Numbered from the stretch's first letter, positions 1 through 6,920 are shown. The stretch: 13,223 bases of DNA from an uncultured Gammaproteobacteria bacterium (GCA_945788675.1 CALZMY010000097.1:1-13223), one strand, 5' to 3'. The notes: a model not told the origin generated them from the sequence alone. Numbers and translations: made by a program.

Positions 1-19
1 TGCACCTCTCTAGATAAGC

Positions 20-55
20 GGCCGCTATTCTAACCGCTGACAGCGCATCTGACAA
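20..55 (-). promoter_or_regulatory. Sigma-70 promoter reading off the left edge, stable-RNA-like
   Basis: Read on the minus strand, there is a -35 box TTGTCA (50-55, 5 of 6 consensus), a spacer of exactly 17 bases, and a -10 box TAGAAT (27-32, 5 of 6). Transcription would begin near position 20 and leave the window. The bases after the -10 box are GC-rich (GCGGCCGC), the kind of discriminator known from stringently controlled rRNA and tRNA promoters. A perfect TATAAT also lies at 55-60, but without a recognisable -35 box at the right distance. In Pseudomonas and relatives a tRNA-Lys gene follows queC, so a tRNA just beyond the edge is a reasonable inference. It cannot be seen here. Confidence 0.62.
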
Positions 56-75
56 TTATAATTTCACAATAATCA

Positions 76-765
76 TCAAGATAGATAACGGGTGGGGTCA
101 GGCAGCCCTGCCTGCTGAAAACCAGCGCTACGCAGCCGGCAGGCGTCACAACGCCCACAGGCGCGCCCTGCCTCATCTGCAGCATAACAGGAGACTGTGA
201 GGGCATAATCGACCCCCAACGCCGCACCGGCCTGTATGATCTCTCCCTTGCTCATCGCAATCAACGGGGTATGGATGGTCATCTGCTGCCCTTCAACCCC
301 AGCACGCGTGGCAAGATTGGCCATTTTGGCAAAGGCTGCAATATATTCAGGACGACAATCGGGATAACCTGAGTAATCGACCGCATTGACGCCGATAAAG
401 ATATCCTGCGCCCCTAGCACTTCCGCCCAGCCCAGTGCCAGTGACAAAAAGATGGTGTTACGTGCGGGCACATAGGTCACTGGAATGCCGGCGTCTGATT
501 GCGCCGCCTGCGGCACTTCGATATCAGGGTCTGTGAGTGCTGAGCCGCCGATACTACCGAGATCTAGCCGAATGGTTTTATGTGCGGTGACTGACGCCTG
601 TGCTGCGATTGCCGCGGCGGCCTCCAGCTCAAAATTATGGCGCTGGCCATAATCAAAACTCAGCGCGTAACAGTCATAACCGGCATCTTTTGCCATCGCC
701 AGTACAGTGGTGGAATCAAGCCCACCGGAGAGCAATACAACGGCCCTGGGAGATACATCAGACAT
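76..765 (-). CDS. queC: 7-cyano-7-deazaguanine (preQ0) synthase QueC
   Basis: QueC converts 7-carboxy-7-deazaguanine to preQ0 using ATP and ammonia, in the cytoplasm, as part of queuosine tRNA modification. The 229-residue protein has the full family length. It shows the ATP pyrophosphatase loop SGGLDST (13-19), FDYGQRH (37-43), the YVPARN segment (98-103) and DYSGYPDCRPE (130-140). Near the C-terminus there is a zinc-binding set of four cysteines (C193, C203, C206, C209, with CGRCDAC spacing). The start is ATG at 763-765. The leader is purine-rich with several Shine-Dalgarno-like runs, the nearest being GGGTAAG about 8-12 bases upstream. The gene lies 53 bases after queE, the preceding step of the same pathway, and both are probably cotranscribed. 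No terminator is visible after the TGA stop. Only the last 20 bases before the left-edge promoter are otherwise unassigned. Confidence 0.97.
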   Translation of the reverse strand: MSDVSPRAVVLLSGGLDSTTVLAMAKDAGYDCYALSFDYGQRHNFELEAAAAIAAQASVTAHKTIRLDLGSIGGSALTDPDIEVPQAAQSDAGIPVTYVPARNTIFLSLALGWAEVLGAQDIFIGVNAVDYSGYPDCRPEYIAAFAKMANLATRAGVEGQQMTIHTPLIAMSKGEIIQAGAALGVDYALTVSCYAADEAGRACGRCDACRLRSAGFQQAGLPDPTRYLS

Positions 766-821
766 TTTTAAAACTTACCCTTTTACCTTTGCCCTTGCGC
801 TCTTTTACTCTTTTACTCTTA
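766..821 (-). repeat. Purine-rich queE-queC junction with tandem 8-base repeat
   Basis: On the + strand the unit TCTTTTAC occurs twice in direct succession (801-808 and 809-816) and continues as a partial copy into the queE stop codon. On the transcript this gives repeated GTAAAAGA, followed by three more AAGGG/AAAGG-like runs up to the queC start. The stretch is almost free of pyrimidines. It may act as a ribosome loading region for queC or may simply be slippage-prone sequence. Confidence 0.6.
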
Positions 822-1505
822 CTTCCCAGGTATGTCGCCCCACAGATATTTATGCAGCTGAATCTGCATCCGTACGGGGAGATGATCTTCAAGAATCCAC
901 TCGGCCAGCACCTTTGCATCAAGATCGTTATGCACGGCCTGGAACAGGATCTCGTACTGTGAGGGTAGATCATATTCGATAAGCTTATCTCGCGCCCAGT
1001 CATAATCTTCGCGCGAGCAGATCACGAATTTTATCTGATCGTTGTTTTGTAACCACTGAATGTTTTCGTAACGATTTTTCTGCGCTTCACCAGAGTCCGG
1101 TGTCTTGAGGTCCATCACCTTCACCACCCGCGGATCAACCTTCGAGACATCGAGCGCGCCGCTGGTCTCCAGTGACACCTGATAGCCAAGATCACACAGA
1201 CGAGACAACAGGGGTAAGGCCCCCTTCTGTGCAAGCGGCTCACCCCCGGTAAGGGTGACATAGCGACATTCATAACTGACCACATGCAACAGCACCTGAT
1301 CAAGGCTCATCCACTCGCCGCCTTCGAAGGCGTAGGCGCTATCACAGTAGCCACAACGCAATGGGCAGCCAGTGAGACGAATAAAAATGGTGGGGATACC
1401 GACAGTGCGTGACTCGCCCTGCAGGGAGTGAAAAATTTCGGTCACTCTAAGACGCACCGCAGACGGGGCGTCATCACTGCCATTATCTTGCGCTTCCGAT
1501 GCCAT
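819..1505 (-). CDS. queE: 7-carboxy-7-deazaguanine synthase QueE (radical SAM)
   Basis: QueE is a radical SAM enzyme that rearranges 6-carboxy-tetrahydropterin to 7-carboxy-7-deazaguanine, making the substrate of QueC. The 228-residue protein carries the cluster-binding CxxxCxxC motif (C47, C51, C54 in TGCPLRCGYC), the SAM-binding TGGEP (86-90), FHSLQGE near the N-terminus and the family C-terminus LHKYLWGDIPGK. The ATG at 1503-1505 is the first possible start, because an in-frame TAA lies two codons upstream. An AGGAG lies rather far away (about 14 bases), so initiation may be modest. The gene follows cpoB after 98 bases in which I see no hairpin or clear promoter. Placement downstream of the tol-pal genes is known from Pseudomonas-type gene order. 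Read-through from the tol operon is the simplest way of expression. Confidence 0.97.
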   Translation of the reverse strand: MASEAQDNGSDDAPSAVRLRVTEIFHSLQGESRTVGIPTIFIRLTGCPLRCGYCDSAYAFEGGEWMSLDQVLLHVVSYECRYVTLTGGEPLAQKGALPLLSRLCDLGYQVSLETSGALDVSKVDPRVVKVMDLKTPDSGEAQKNRYENIQWLQNNDQIKFVICSREDYDWARDKLIEYDLPSQYEILFQAVHNDLDAKVLAEWILEDHLPVRMQIQLHKYLWGDIPGK

Positions 1506-1603
1506 GGCTTACGCTATTACTCCTGATAGATTACGATCCATTGAACCATGCCGCTCGAGATTGCATCAAAACCGCGCTCAATATCGAACAGAAACGTGGC
1601 AGG

Positions 1604-2590
1604 CTAGTGCCCTTCCAGTTTCATACGGTGCAGACGATTATCTGCCAGCTGAGCCGCGGTTGTTTTCGGGAAACGCTCGACCAGACGACTCAGTGTCTGG
1701 CGCGTCTGATCCCACTCCTTCAACTCATAAAAGGTATAACCTATCTTAAGCATAGCATCCGGTACTTTGGAACTTTTCGGGTAACCATTCAGCACCTTCT
1801 GAAACTCATCAATCGCCTCTGGATAACGACGCGAGACATAGTTTGCCTCACCTATCCAGTATTGTGCATTCCCCGAGTACTGACTCCCCTTAAAGCGAGC
1901 AAGAAAACTCTGGAAGGCGACAATGGCCTCGTCATAACGCCCTTCACGCAAGACGGTTAACGCCTGCTGATAAGCTGATTGCTCCTGTAACGGGTCGATC
2001 GTCACCGTCGGCGCTATTGCCGCCGGCGCTGCTCCACTACCACCACCCAGGGCAGGCGCCATCGGAGGTGGCGAAGTGAATGTCGCTGCTGAAGGGGCAG
2101 TCACTGGTGCAGCCCTGGTGGCACGCGGAGCGTCCCCACTGCTATTTGGCGTTTGTGGGGCCAAACCAGTTGCAGGCGCACGACTGCCCGACTTTTCCAG
2201 TTGTAAGATACGGCGATCAATATCGAGATAGAGATCACGCTGACGCTGCTTAATACCAGTAAACTCATGACGCTGGACTTCCAGTTCACCACGAATTGTC
2301 TGCAGTTCTAATTGCAGATCTTCGACTCGAGAAAGCATCTCAAGCAGCGCCTGATTATCAACCAGGCGCTCCAGGCGCGCCACGCGCTGCTCGAGTGATA
2401 ATCTACGCTCGGAAAACGCCGGCGCTGGCGCGGCTGATGCTGGCGGTGGCGGAGGGGCTACAGTCGAAATCGATGATTCATGAATCGGTGGCAGTCCATC
2501 CTGTGCCGCAGCAACAGAATATAAACCAAAGGTCCCGACCACCATTGTCAATGCGGCTATCCCTAGCCGCTTGTTGCACACAGCGCTCAA
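1604..2590 (-). CDS. cpoB: Cell division coordinator CpoB (YbgF), periplasmic TPR protein
   Basis: CpoB is a periplasmic partner of TolA that in E. coli coordinates peptidoglycan synthesis by PBP1B with outer membrane constriction. The 328-residue product has a signal peptide with a hydrophobic stretch at about 10-28 and a likely cleavage near the AAAQD site (27-31). A proline-rich stretch with five prolines in a row follows (46-50), then a coiled coil (about 62-133) that matches the trimerisation region. Next come a Pro/Ala/Gly linker (about 137-198) and TPR repeats (about 203-325, for example YDEAIVAFQSFL and YPEAIDEFQKVL). It is longer than the E. coli protein of about 263 residues, mainly through the linker. 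The start appears to be TTG at 2588-2590, 10 bases from AGGG and bounded by an in-frame stop 9 bases upstream. GTG at codon 4 is an alternative. It begins 12 bases after pal. Confidence 0.93.
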   Translation of the reverse strand: MSAVCNKRLGIAALTMVVGTFGLYSVAAAQDGLPPIHESSISTVAPPPPPASAAPAPAFSERRLSLEQRVARLERLVDNQALLEMLSRVEDLQLELQTIRGELEVQRHEFTGIKQRQRDLYLDIDRRILQLEKSGSRAPATGLAPQTPNSSGDAPRATRAAPVTAPSAATFTSPPPMAPALGGGSGAAPAAIAPTVTIDPLQEQSAYQQALTVLREGRYDEAIVAFQSFLARFKGSQYSGNAQYWIGEANYVSRRYPEAIDEFQKVLNGYPKSSKVPDAMLKIGYTFYELKEWDQTRQTLSRLVERFPKTTAAQLADNRLHRMKLEGH

Positions 2591-2602
2591 CGTCTGTTAT
2601 CC

Positions 2603-3214
2603 CTAACGCTGTCTGAGATAGACGATTTCAACGCGACGATTGAGTGACCATGAAGAGTCATCATGACCGGTTGCCACTGGGCGTTCTTCACCGAAGCTCA
2701 CGACTTCCAGCTGATTGCGTGATGCACCCTGCAAGCCAAAATGACGCGCAACCGAATTGCCACGACGCTCACCCAGACCGATGTTGTATTCACGTGATCC
2801 TCGTTCGTCGGCATGCCCTTCCAGCTTCACCATCGCACCCGGATTTTCAGCAAGATAAGCGGCATGCGCCCCAATGATCTCATTGAATTCAGATCTCACC
2901 TTGCTTCTATCGAAATCAAAGTAGATGACGCGCTTTGCAAGCAGGCTGGAGGGATCATCCAGATCCAGGGTTAGCGACTGAGTGCTGATATCGCTGCCAT
3001 CACTCAGCCCCATGGTCTCAACTGAACTGTCACTGTCATCGATGCCGCGGCTGCTATCACTGGCGTCGCCAGCGCCAAACCCAGCAGTAGAACTCTGTGT
3101 GCCACTATCAGCGCCAAGCTGGCCGTCATCAGCGGTATCTGTTGGTGCACTGGCACAACCCGCCAGAAACATAACAGGTACGGCCAGAATCAGTGCCTTT
3201 TTGAGAATATTCAT
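2603..3214 (-). CDS. pal: Peptidoglycan-associated lipoprotein Pal
   Basis: Pal is an outer membrane lipoprotein that binds the peptidoglycan stem peptide and, in exchange, TolB. It holds the outer membrane to the wall and gathers at the septum. With the ATG at 3212-3214 the product has 203 residues. It has a lipoprotein signal ending in the lipobox LAGC (C20). The residue after the cysteine is Ala, so no inner-membrane retention signal is present. An unstructured linker rich in Ser, Asp and Gly follows (about 21-92), then the OmpA-type domain (about 95-199) with YFDFDRSKV, GHADERGSREYN (133-144), LGERR (147-151) and NRRVEIVY. The linker makes it about 30 residues longer than E. coli Pal. A TTG one codon upstream would extend the ORF to 3217, but it would lie only 3 bases from AGGAG, against 6 for the ATG. 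Confidence 0.96.
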   Translation of the reverse strand: MNILKKALILAVPVMFLAGCASAPTDTADDGQLGADSGTQSSTAGFGAGDASDSSRGIDDSDSSVETMGLSDGSDISTQSLTLDLDDPSSLLAKRVIYFDFDRSKVRSEFNEIIGAHAAYLAENPGAMVKLEGHADERGSREYNIGLGERRGNSVARHFGLQGASRNQLEVVSFGEERPVATGHDDSSWSLNRRVEIVYLRQR

Positions 3215-3220
3215 CAATCA

Positions 3221-3226
3221 CTCCTA
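3221..3226 (-). promoter_or_regulatory. Strong ribosome binding site of pal
   Basis: The transcript reads TAGGAG followed by six bases and then ATG. It is the best Shine-Dalgarno site in the tol operon and decides the ATG start of pal over the adjacent TTG. The 47-base spacer between tolB and pal is otherwise AT-rich. Confidence 0.8.
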
Positions 3227-3261
3227 AAATTTATTAAATTACGTGCTTCTTTCTTGCTCTT

Positions 3262-4566
3262 TTATCTATGGTATGGTGACCATACCGGTTCGCGGGCTTC
3301 GCCTTCTTGAAGTACTAACCGTTGACGTACCCTGCCATCAACGGAGACAGCAGACAAAACCCCTCTGTTCTGGTTCTCGGTTGCATAAATGATCATGCTA
3401 CCATTCGGCGCAAAACTTGGCGATTCATCCAGTACAGAATCTGTCAGCACCTGCAGTGCGCCATTTTGCAGGTCCATCACAGCTATCCGATAACGATCAC
3501 CGCTACCGTGAACCATTGCCACCAGTCGCCCATCCGGGGAGAGCGTGGCGCGTGCATTATATTCTCCTTCAAACGTCAGGCGCTTAACCTGTCGTCCAGA
3601 GAGCGTTACCTGATAAAGCTGAGGCTTCCCGCCCCTGTCGGAGGTAAATACTATCGCATCTCCCCCCGGAGTCCAAACAGGTTCTGTATCAATTGCATAG
3701 CTGGTGGTCAAACGTGTCAGCTTTTTATTCAAAAGATTCATCACATAAATATCTGCGCTGCCGCCTTTGGAGAGCACCATTGCCAGCCGCGTGCCATCCG
3801 GCGACCAGGCGGGCGCGCCGTTAATGCCTCGAAACGAGGAGATCTTTTCGCGCTTACCCGAACGGACATTCTGGGTATAGATTGCCGGTCGACCCTTTTC
3901 AAAGGTGACATAAGCGAGTTTTTTACCATCCGGTGACCACGATGGCGACATCAATGGATGGCGAGAATTTAGAATCGCCTGCGGACCGTAGCCATCTGCG
4001 TCGGCCACCTGTAGAGAATAACGAGGTTTGCCCGCAGCGTCCTGTGCCTGCGTCACATAAGCGACCTGAGTATCAAATGCGCCGCGCTCACCTAGCAGCG
4101 CTTCATAAATAATGTCGCTCACCTGATGTGCCGTCTTGCGCAGATCGGTGCGGCCACCGCGCATATTAAAGGTCTGACCGGTAATTTGCGTACCGCGAAA
4201 GACATCGAACAGAATAAATTGCACCTGATATTGATTATTCTGCAAGGCCCGCAGCTTACCTACCACCAGGCTTTCGACGCCCAGGCTGCTCCAGTTCTGA
4301 AAGTTCACCTTCGATGGGTCACGCGGCTTCGCCAGCATGTCACGCTCCGGCAGTGGTGAAAAACGGCCACTGCGATGAAGGTTCGCAGTGATAATCGCGG
4401 CAATATCGATCGGCGCCTCAACCCTCGGCCCCTCCCAGCTAAACGGCACCACCGCGATCGGCATCGCCCCTTTGACCCCCTGGGTGATCTCGATCGTCAA
4501 CGCCGCCTGGGCACTACTCCCCAGACAGACCATCCATAGTAATAAGCTGCGCACAATAACTTTCAA
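3262..4566 (-). CDS. tolB: Tol-Pal system periplasmic protein TolB
   Basis: TolB is the periplasmic beta-propeller that shuttles between Pal and TolA and controls how much Pal is free to bind peptidoglycan. The 434-residue precursor has a signal peptide with probable cleavage after SAQA (18-21), an N-terminal alpha/beta domain (about 24-165) and a six-bladed propeller. The blades are marked by repeats WSPDGKKLAY (210-219), WSPDGTRLAM (254-263), WTPGGDAIVF (298-307), LSPDGRLVAM (342-351), FAPNGSMIIY (385-394) and a final VWSPY (428-432). The length matches the family (about 430). The start is TTG at 4564-4566, only 3 bases after the tolA stop, with GAGG (4575-4578) at 8 bases spacing inside the end of tolA. 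This suggests translational coupling. No ATG occurs near this N-terminus before the signal peptide core. Confidence 0.96.
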   Translation of the reverse strand: MKVIVRSLLLWMVCLGSSAQAALTIEITQGVKGAMPIAVVPFSWEGPRVEAPIDIAAIITANLHRSGRFSPLPERDMLAKPRDPSKVNFQNWSSLGVESLVVGKLRALQNNQYQVQFILFDVFRGTQITGQTFNMRGGRTDLRKTAHQVSDIIYEALLGERGAFDTQVAYVTQAQDAAGKPRYSLQVADADGYGPQAILNSRHPLMSPSWSPDGKKLAYVTFEKGRPAIYTQNVRSGKREKISSFRGINGAPAWSPDGTRLAMVLSKGGSADIYVMNLLNKKLTRLTTSYAIDTEPVWTPGGDAIVFTSDRGGKPQLYQVTLSGRQVKRLTFEGEYNARATLSPDGRLVAMVHGSGDRYRIAVMDLQNGALQVLTDSVLDESPSFAPNGSMIIYATENQNRGVLSAVSVDGRVRQRLVLQEGEAREPVWSPYHR

Positions 4567-4569
4567 TAT

Positions 4570-5529
4570 TTAATCCTCGGGATCAAAAACAAATTCCAGG
4601 TCACGAAAACGGTCAAACAGCGCCCGATCCGCGGGGAGCGGCATCGGCGAGGCCTTCAATACGGCCGTCTCCACCGAACGATCAAACACCGCATTGCCAC
4701 TGCTCCTGATGATGCGCACATCCAGCACATCGCCCCCCGGAATTATACGTACCTTCACGGTACAAACCAGCCCCGCCACTGAGCCACCTGGCTGCAACCA
4801 GTTGCGGATCACCTTCTGGCGGATGATCTCCAGGTGTTTGTCGACAATCGACTGGTATTCGCGTTCACGCGCGGCATCCAGGCGACGCTGCTCTTCAGCC
4901 AGCTGCTGCTGACGGATACGCGCCTCTTCCTCTTTTTTCATCTTCGCCTCGAGCGCCGCCTCTTCCGCCTTCAATTTTTCCAGCTGCGCTTGTTTCTGCG
5001 CCTTGAGACGCTTCTCTTCGGCAACGCGCTTCTTCTTCGCATCGAGTCGTTTCTTTTCTTCAGCCTTGCGCTGTTTTTCAGCTATTTTGCGCTTATTCTC
5101 TTCTGTTTTACGCTTATTCTCTTCTGTTTTACGCTTGGCCACTTCAGCTTTACGTCTCTTTTCTTCGGCCTTCAGCTTACGCCGCTCCGCTTCACGTTTC
5201 TTTTTCAGATCCGCAAGTCGTTTCTCTTCGCGCTTACTTGCCTTTTTGGCATCATCCAGTTTTTTCTGTTGCGCCGCCGCCAGATTTTTCTTTTTCTCAT
5301 CGGCAAGACGCAGCTTTTCCATCTCCGCCTTGATCTTCGACTCATCCACCGCCGTGGCCTGAATCACATGGGGCGGCGGTTTGGGCCTGGTTTTCCAGTC
5401 GAGGCTCATCACGATCACCGCGACAAAAACCACATGCACTAAAATGGAATAGAGCAGAAAACGGGGCGATTTCACCACCCGCGTGATTAATGAATCGTCA
5501 GAGACGATCACTTTCTTTTTGGCGTTCAA
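4570..5529 (-). CDS. tolA: Tol-Pal system inner membrane protein TolA
   Basis: TolA spans the periplasm from the TolQR motor to TolB, Pal and CpoB, and transmits energy from the proton gradient. The 319-residue protein has a short cytoplasmic N-terminus, one membrane segment (about 23-42) and a PPPH turn. A long Lys/Glu/Arg coiled-coil rod (about 62-225) leads to a C-terminal globular domain (about 228-319) with NWLQPGG, SSGNAVFDRSVETAVLKASPMPLP and RDLEFVF. The rod is shorter than in E. coli (421 residues in total) and contains an exact tandem duplication of one heptad (RKTEENK, 133-146). Only one cysteine (C256) is present, so the disulfide of enterobacterial TolA cannot form. The start appears to be TTG at 5527-5529, 9 bases from AAGGG; GTG at codon 7 is an alternative. 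tolR ends 29 bases upstream. Confidence 0.94.
   Translation of the reverse strand: MNAKKKVIVSDDSLITRVVKSPRFLLYSILVHVVFVAVIVMSLDWKTRPKPPPHVIQATAVDESKIKAEMEKLRLADEKKKNLAAAQQKKLDDAKKASKREEKRLADLKKKREAERRKLKAEEKRRKAEVAKRKTEENKRKTEENKRKIAEKQRKAEEKKRLDAKKKRVAEEKRLKAQKQAQLEKLKAEEAALEAKMKKEEEARIRQQQLAEEQRRLDAAREREYQSIVDKHLEIIRQKVIRNWLQPGGSVAGLVCTVKVRIIPGGDVLDVRIIRSSGNAVFDRSVETAVLKASPMPLPADRALFDRFRDLEFVFDPED
5090..5136 (-). repeat. Perfect 21-base tandem duplication in the tolA rod
   Basis: Positions 5090-5110 and 5111-5131 are identical 21-base units, followed by the first 5 bases of a third copy (5132-5136). Twenty-one bases encode seven residues, exactly one coiled-coil heptad, so the frame and the helical register are both kept. 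Confidence 0.92.
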
Positions 5530-5558
5530 GCGACTATGCCCTTCTGTGCGCGCAAGAA

Positions 5559-5987
5559 TTAATCATCGAGCGCCTCGGTCACCAGCCCCACACTTGGTGC
5601 TCCGGCCTTCTGCAACAGCGCCATCGCCGTGACGACTGCACCATAATTGACCGACACATCGCCACGCACCAGCACCTGGGTGCCAGGTTGATAACGCAAC
5701 ACCGCCGCCACCCGCTGCACCAGCATTTCGTGATCTATCCCCTGTTTAGGATCTTCACCGACATTAAGATAATAGAGGCCATCGGCATCTATCGACACGA
5801 TCAACGGCTCTTTTTCCGTCTGCTGCACCGGCTCGGCGCTCGCCTGCGGCAGCTCGACCTTCACCCCCTGCGTCATCAGCGGTGCGGTCACCATAAAGAT
5901 GATCAGCAGCACCAGCATCACGTCGATATAGGGCACGACGTTGATCTCGGACATCGGCCGTTTGCGGATACGTTTAGTGTTAGCCAT
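5559..5987 (-). CDS. tolR: Tol-Pal system protein TolR (ExbD family)
   Basis: TolR is the proton-channel partner of TolQ in the inner membrane and belongs to the ExbD/MotB-like group. The 142-residue length is identical to E. coli TolR. It has a short cytoplasmic N-terminus, one membrane segment (about 19-38) in SEINVVPYIDVMLVLL with the conserved proton-carrying aspartate D22, and a periplasmic domain (about 43-142) ending in QKAGAPSVGLVTE. The ATG at 5985-5987 has TGAGGG a few bases upstream. tolQ ends 41 bases before it and tolA follows after 29 bases, as expected for one operon. Confidence 0.97.
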   Translation of the reverse strand: MANTKRIRKRPMSEINVVPYIDVMLVLLIIFMVTAPLMTQGVKVELPQASAEPVQQTEKEPLIVSIDADGLYYLNVGEDPKQGIDHEMLVQRVAAVLRYQPGTQVLVRGDVSVNYGAVVTAMALLQKAGAPSVGLVTEALDD

Positions 5988-6028
5988 ATGCCCTCAGCGC
6001 TAATGAAATTGCGTGCATTTCGCTCACA

Positions 6029-6703
6029 CTAGCTATGGGCCTGACGATGCAGAATCGACGAAAACTCCTCGAGGAAGTTGTCGTAACGATTGACCAGACG
6101 ATCAACATCACTGACATAACGGTTATAGGCCACCACCGCCGGGATCGCGGCAAACAGCCCCATCGCGGTCGCAATCAGCGCCTCAGCGATACCGGGAGCC
6201 ACCATCGCAAGGGTCGCCTGATTGGCGTTACCCAGCGCGCGAAAGGAGTTCATGATCCCCCAAACGGTGCCAAACAGACCGACATAAGGACTGGTCGAAC
6301 CGACAGTGGCAAGAAAAGGCAGATGGCTCTCCAGTTGATCGATCTCGCGATTCAACACCACGCGCATCGCACGCTGGGTACCATCCAGCACTTCACGGGG
6401 GGCGATACCCTCCTGCTGATGCAGGCGTACAAAGGTACGAAAACCGGCCTCAAAGATCGTCGATGCCCCTTTCATCTCGCCCGGTTTCGAGGTGACCTGC
6501 TTATGCAGCTCGTCCATGCTGATGCCGGACCAGAAACGTGACTCAAACACATCAACCGCCTGCCTGGCCTCCTTGATTTCGTTACGCTTGCGGAAGATCA
6601 ATGCCCACGATATCAGCGAGATCAACAGCAGCAGTAGCATCACCATTTGCACGAGGAAACTCGCGCCGGTAATCAGGTGTACCAACGACATATCAGCGGT
6701 CAC
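6029..6703 (-). CDS. tolQ: Tol-Pal system protein TolQ (ExbB/MotA family)
   Basis: TolQ forms the pentameric inner membrane motor that, with TolR, uses the proton motive force to drive TolA. The 224-residue protein has three membrane segments (about 15-37, 132-154 and 167-192) with a large cytoplasmic loop between the first two. It contains the family signatures SPYVGLFGTVWGIM (138-151) and VAPGIAEALIATAMGLFAAIPAV, with the channel-lining threonines T145 and T179. The start is GTG at 6701-6703 with GGAG (6711-6714) at 7 bases spacing. The ATG at codon 5 has no ribosome binding site. It is the first tol gene here, since the thioesterase gene ybgC that usually precedes it is absent. Confidence 0.97.
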   Translation of the reverse strand: MTADMSLVHLITGASFLVQMVMLLLLLISLISWALIFRKRNEIKEARQAVDVFESRFWSGISMDELHKQVTSKPGEMKGASTIFEAGFRTFVRLHQQEGIAPREVLDGTQRAMRVVLNREIDQLESHLPFLATVGSTSPYVGLFGTVWGIMNSFRALGNANQATLAMVAPGIAEALIATAMGLFAAIPAVVAYNRYVSDVDRLVNRYDNFLEEFSSILHRQAHS

Positions 6704-6920
6704 GAGGGGTCTCCATCAATAGATATTCTGGAAAAACAGGAGGGGAGCGAAATCTTCGCGCTCAGAAAGGCGAGCGCGCCACTATGCAAATCATCTGTTT
6801 TAAGCAGCGCAGTCCTGTGAAACATATGGGGCTGTATCATACCCCGATATTTTCATAAAAACGAGAGCGATGTAGCGCAAAGACTGTGACAAAGATCGCA
6901 ATGGTAATAATCATCGTCGG
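6704..6920 (-). other. ruvB-tolQ spacer (leader of the tol operon)
   Basis: These 217 bases occupy the place where ybgC normally lies between ruvB and tolQ. I see no stretch resembling YbgC. On the minus strand there is a TATGAT -10-like box (6836-6841) without a good -35 box, which would give a leader of about 125 bases. Two mutually exclusive hairpins are possible at 6745-6763 (5 pairs) and 6757-6778 (7 pairs, CGCGCTC with GAGCGCG). Neither is followed by a T-run, so they are not ordinary terminators. A 25-codon hydrophobic ORF (6837-6914) lacks a ribosome binding site. Confidence 0.5.
6836..6841 (-). promoter_or_regulatory. Candidate -10 box for the tol operon
   Basis: TATGAT matches 5 of 6 consensus positions on the minus strand. 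Sequence about 17 bases upstream is TCGTTT-like and does not resemble a -35 box, so this is a weak call. It is supported mainly by the length of the spacer before tolQ. Confidence 0.3.

Noticed and set aside
1..75. tRNA-Lys downstream of queC inside the window
   Set aside because: No tRNA sequence is present in these bases; only a promoter pointing out of the window is seen.
1506..1603. Possible promoter, terminator or RNA gene between cpoB and queE
   Set aside because: No stem with a T-run, no promoter pair with correct spacing and no tRNA-like fold could be found.
4834..5442. Long + strand open frames rich in Phe, Leu and Ser opposite tolA
   Set aside because: They are the antisense of the Lys/Glu-rich rod of TolA, where stop codons are rare on the opposite strand. 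They have no ribosome binding site and no recognisable domain.
5988..6028. Weak hairpin GAAAT/ATTTC between tolQ and tolR
   Set aside because: Five AU-rich pairs with a seven-base loop and no T-run are not enough to call a terminator or regulator.
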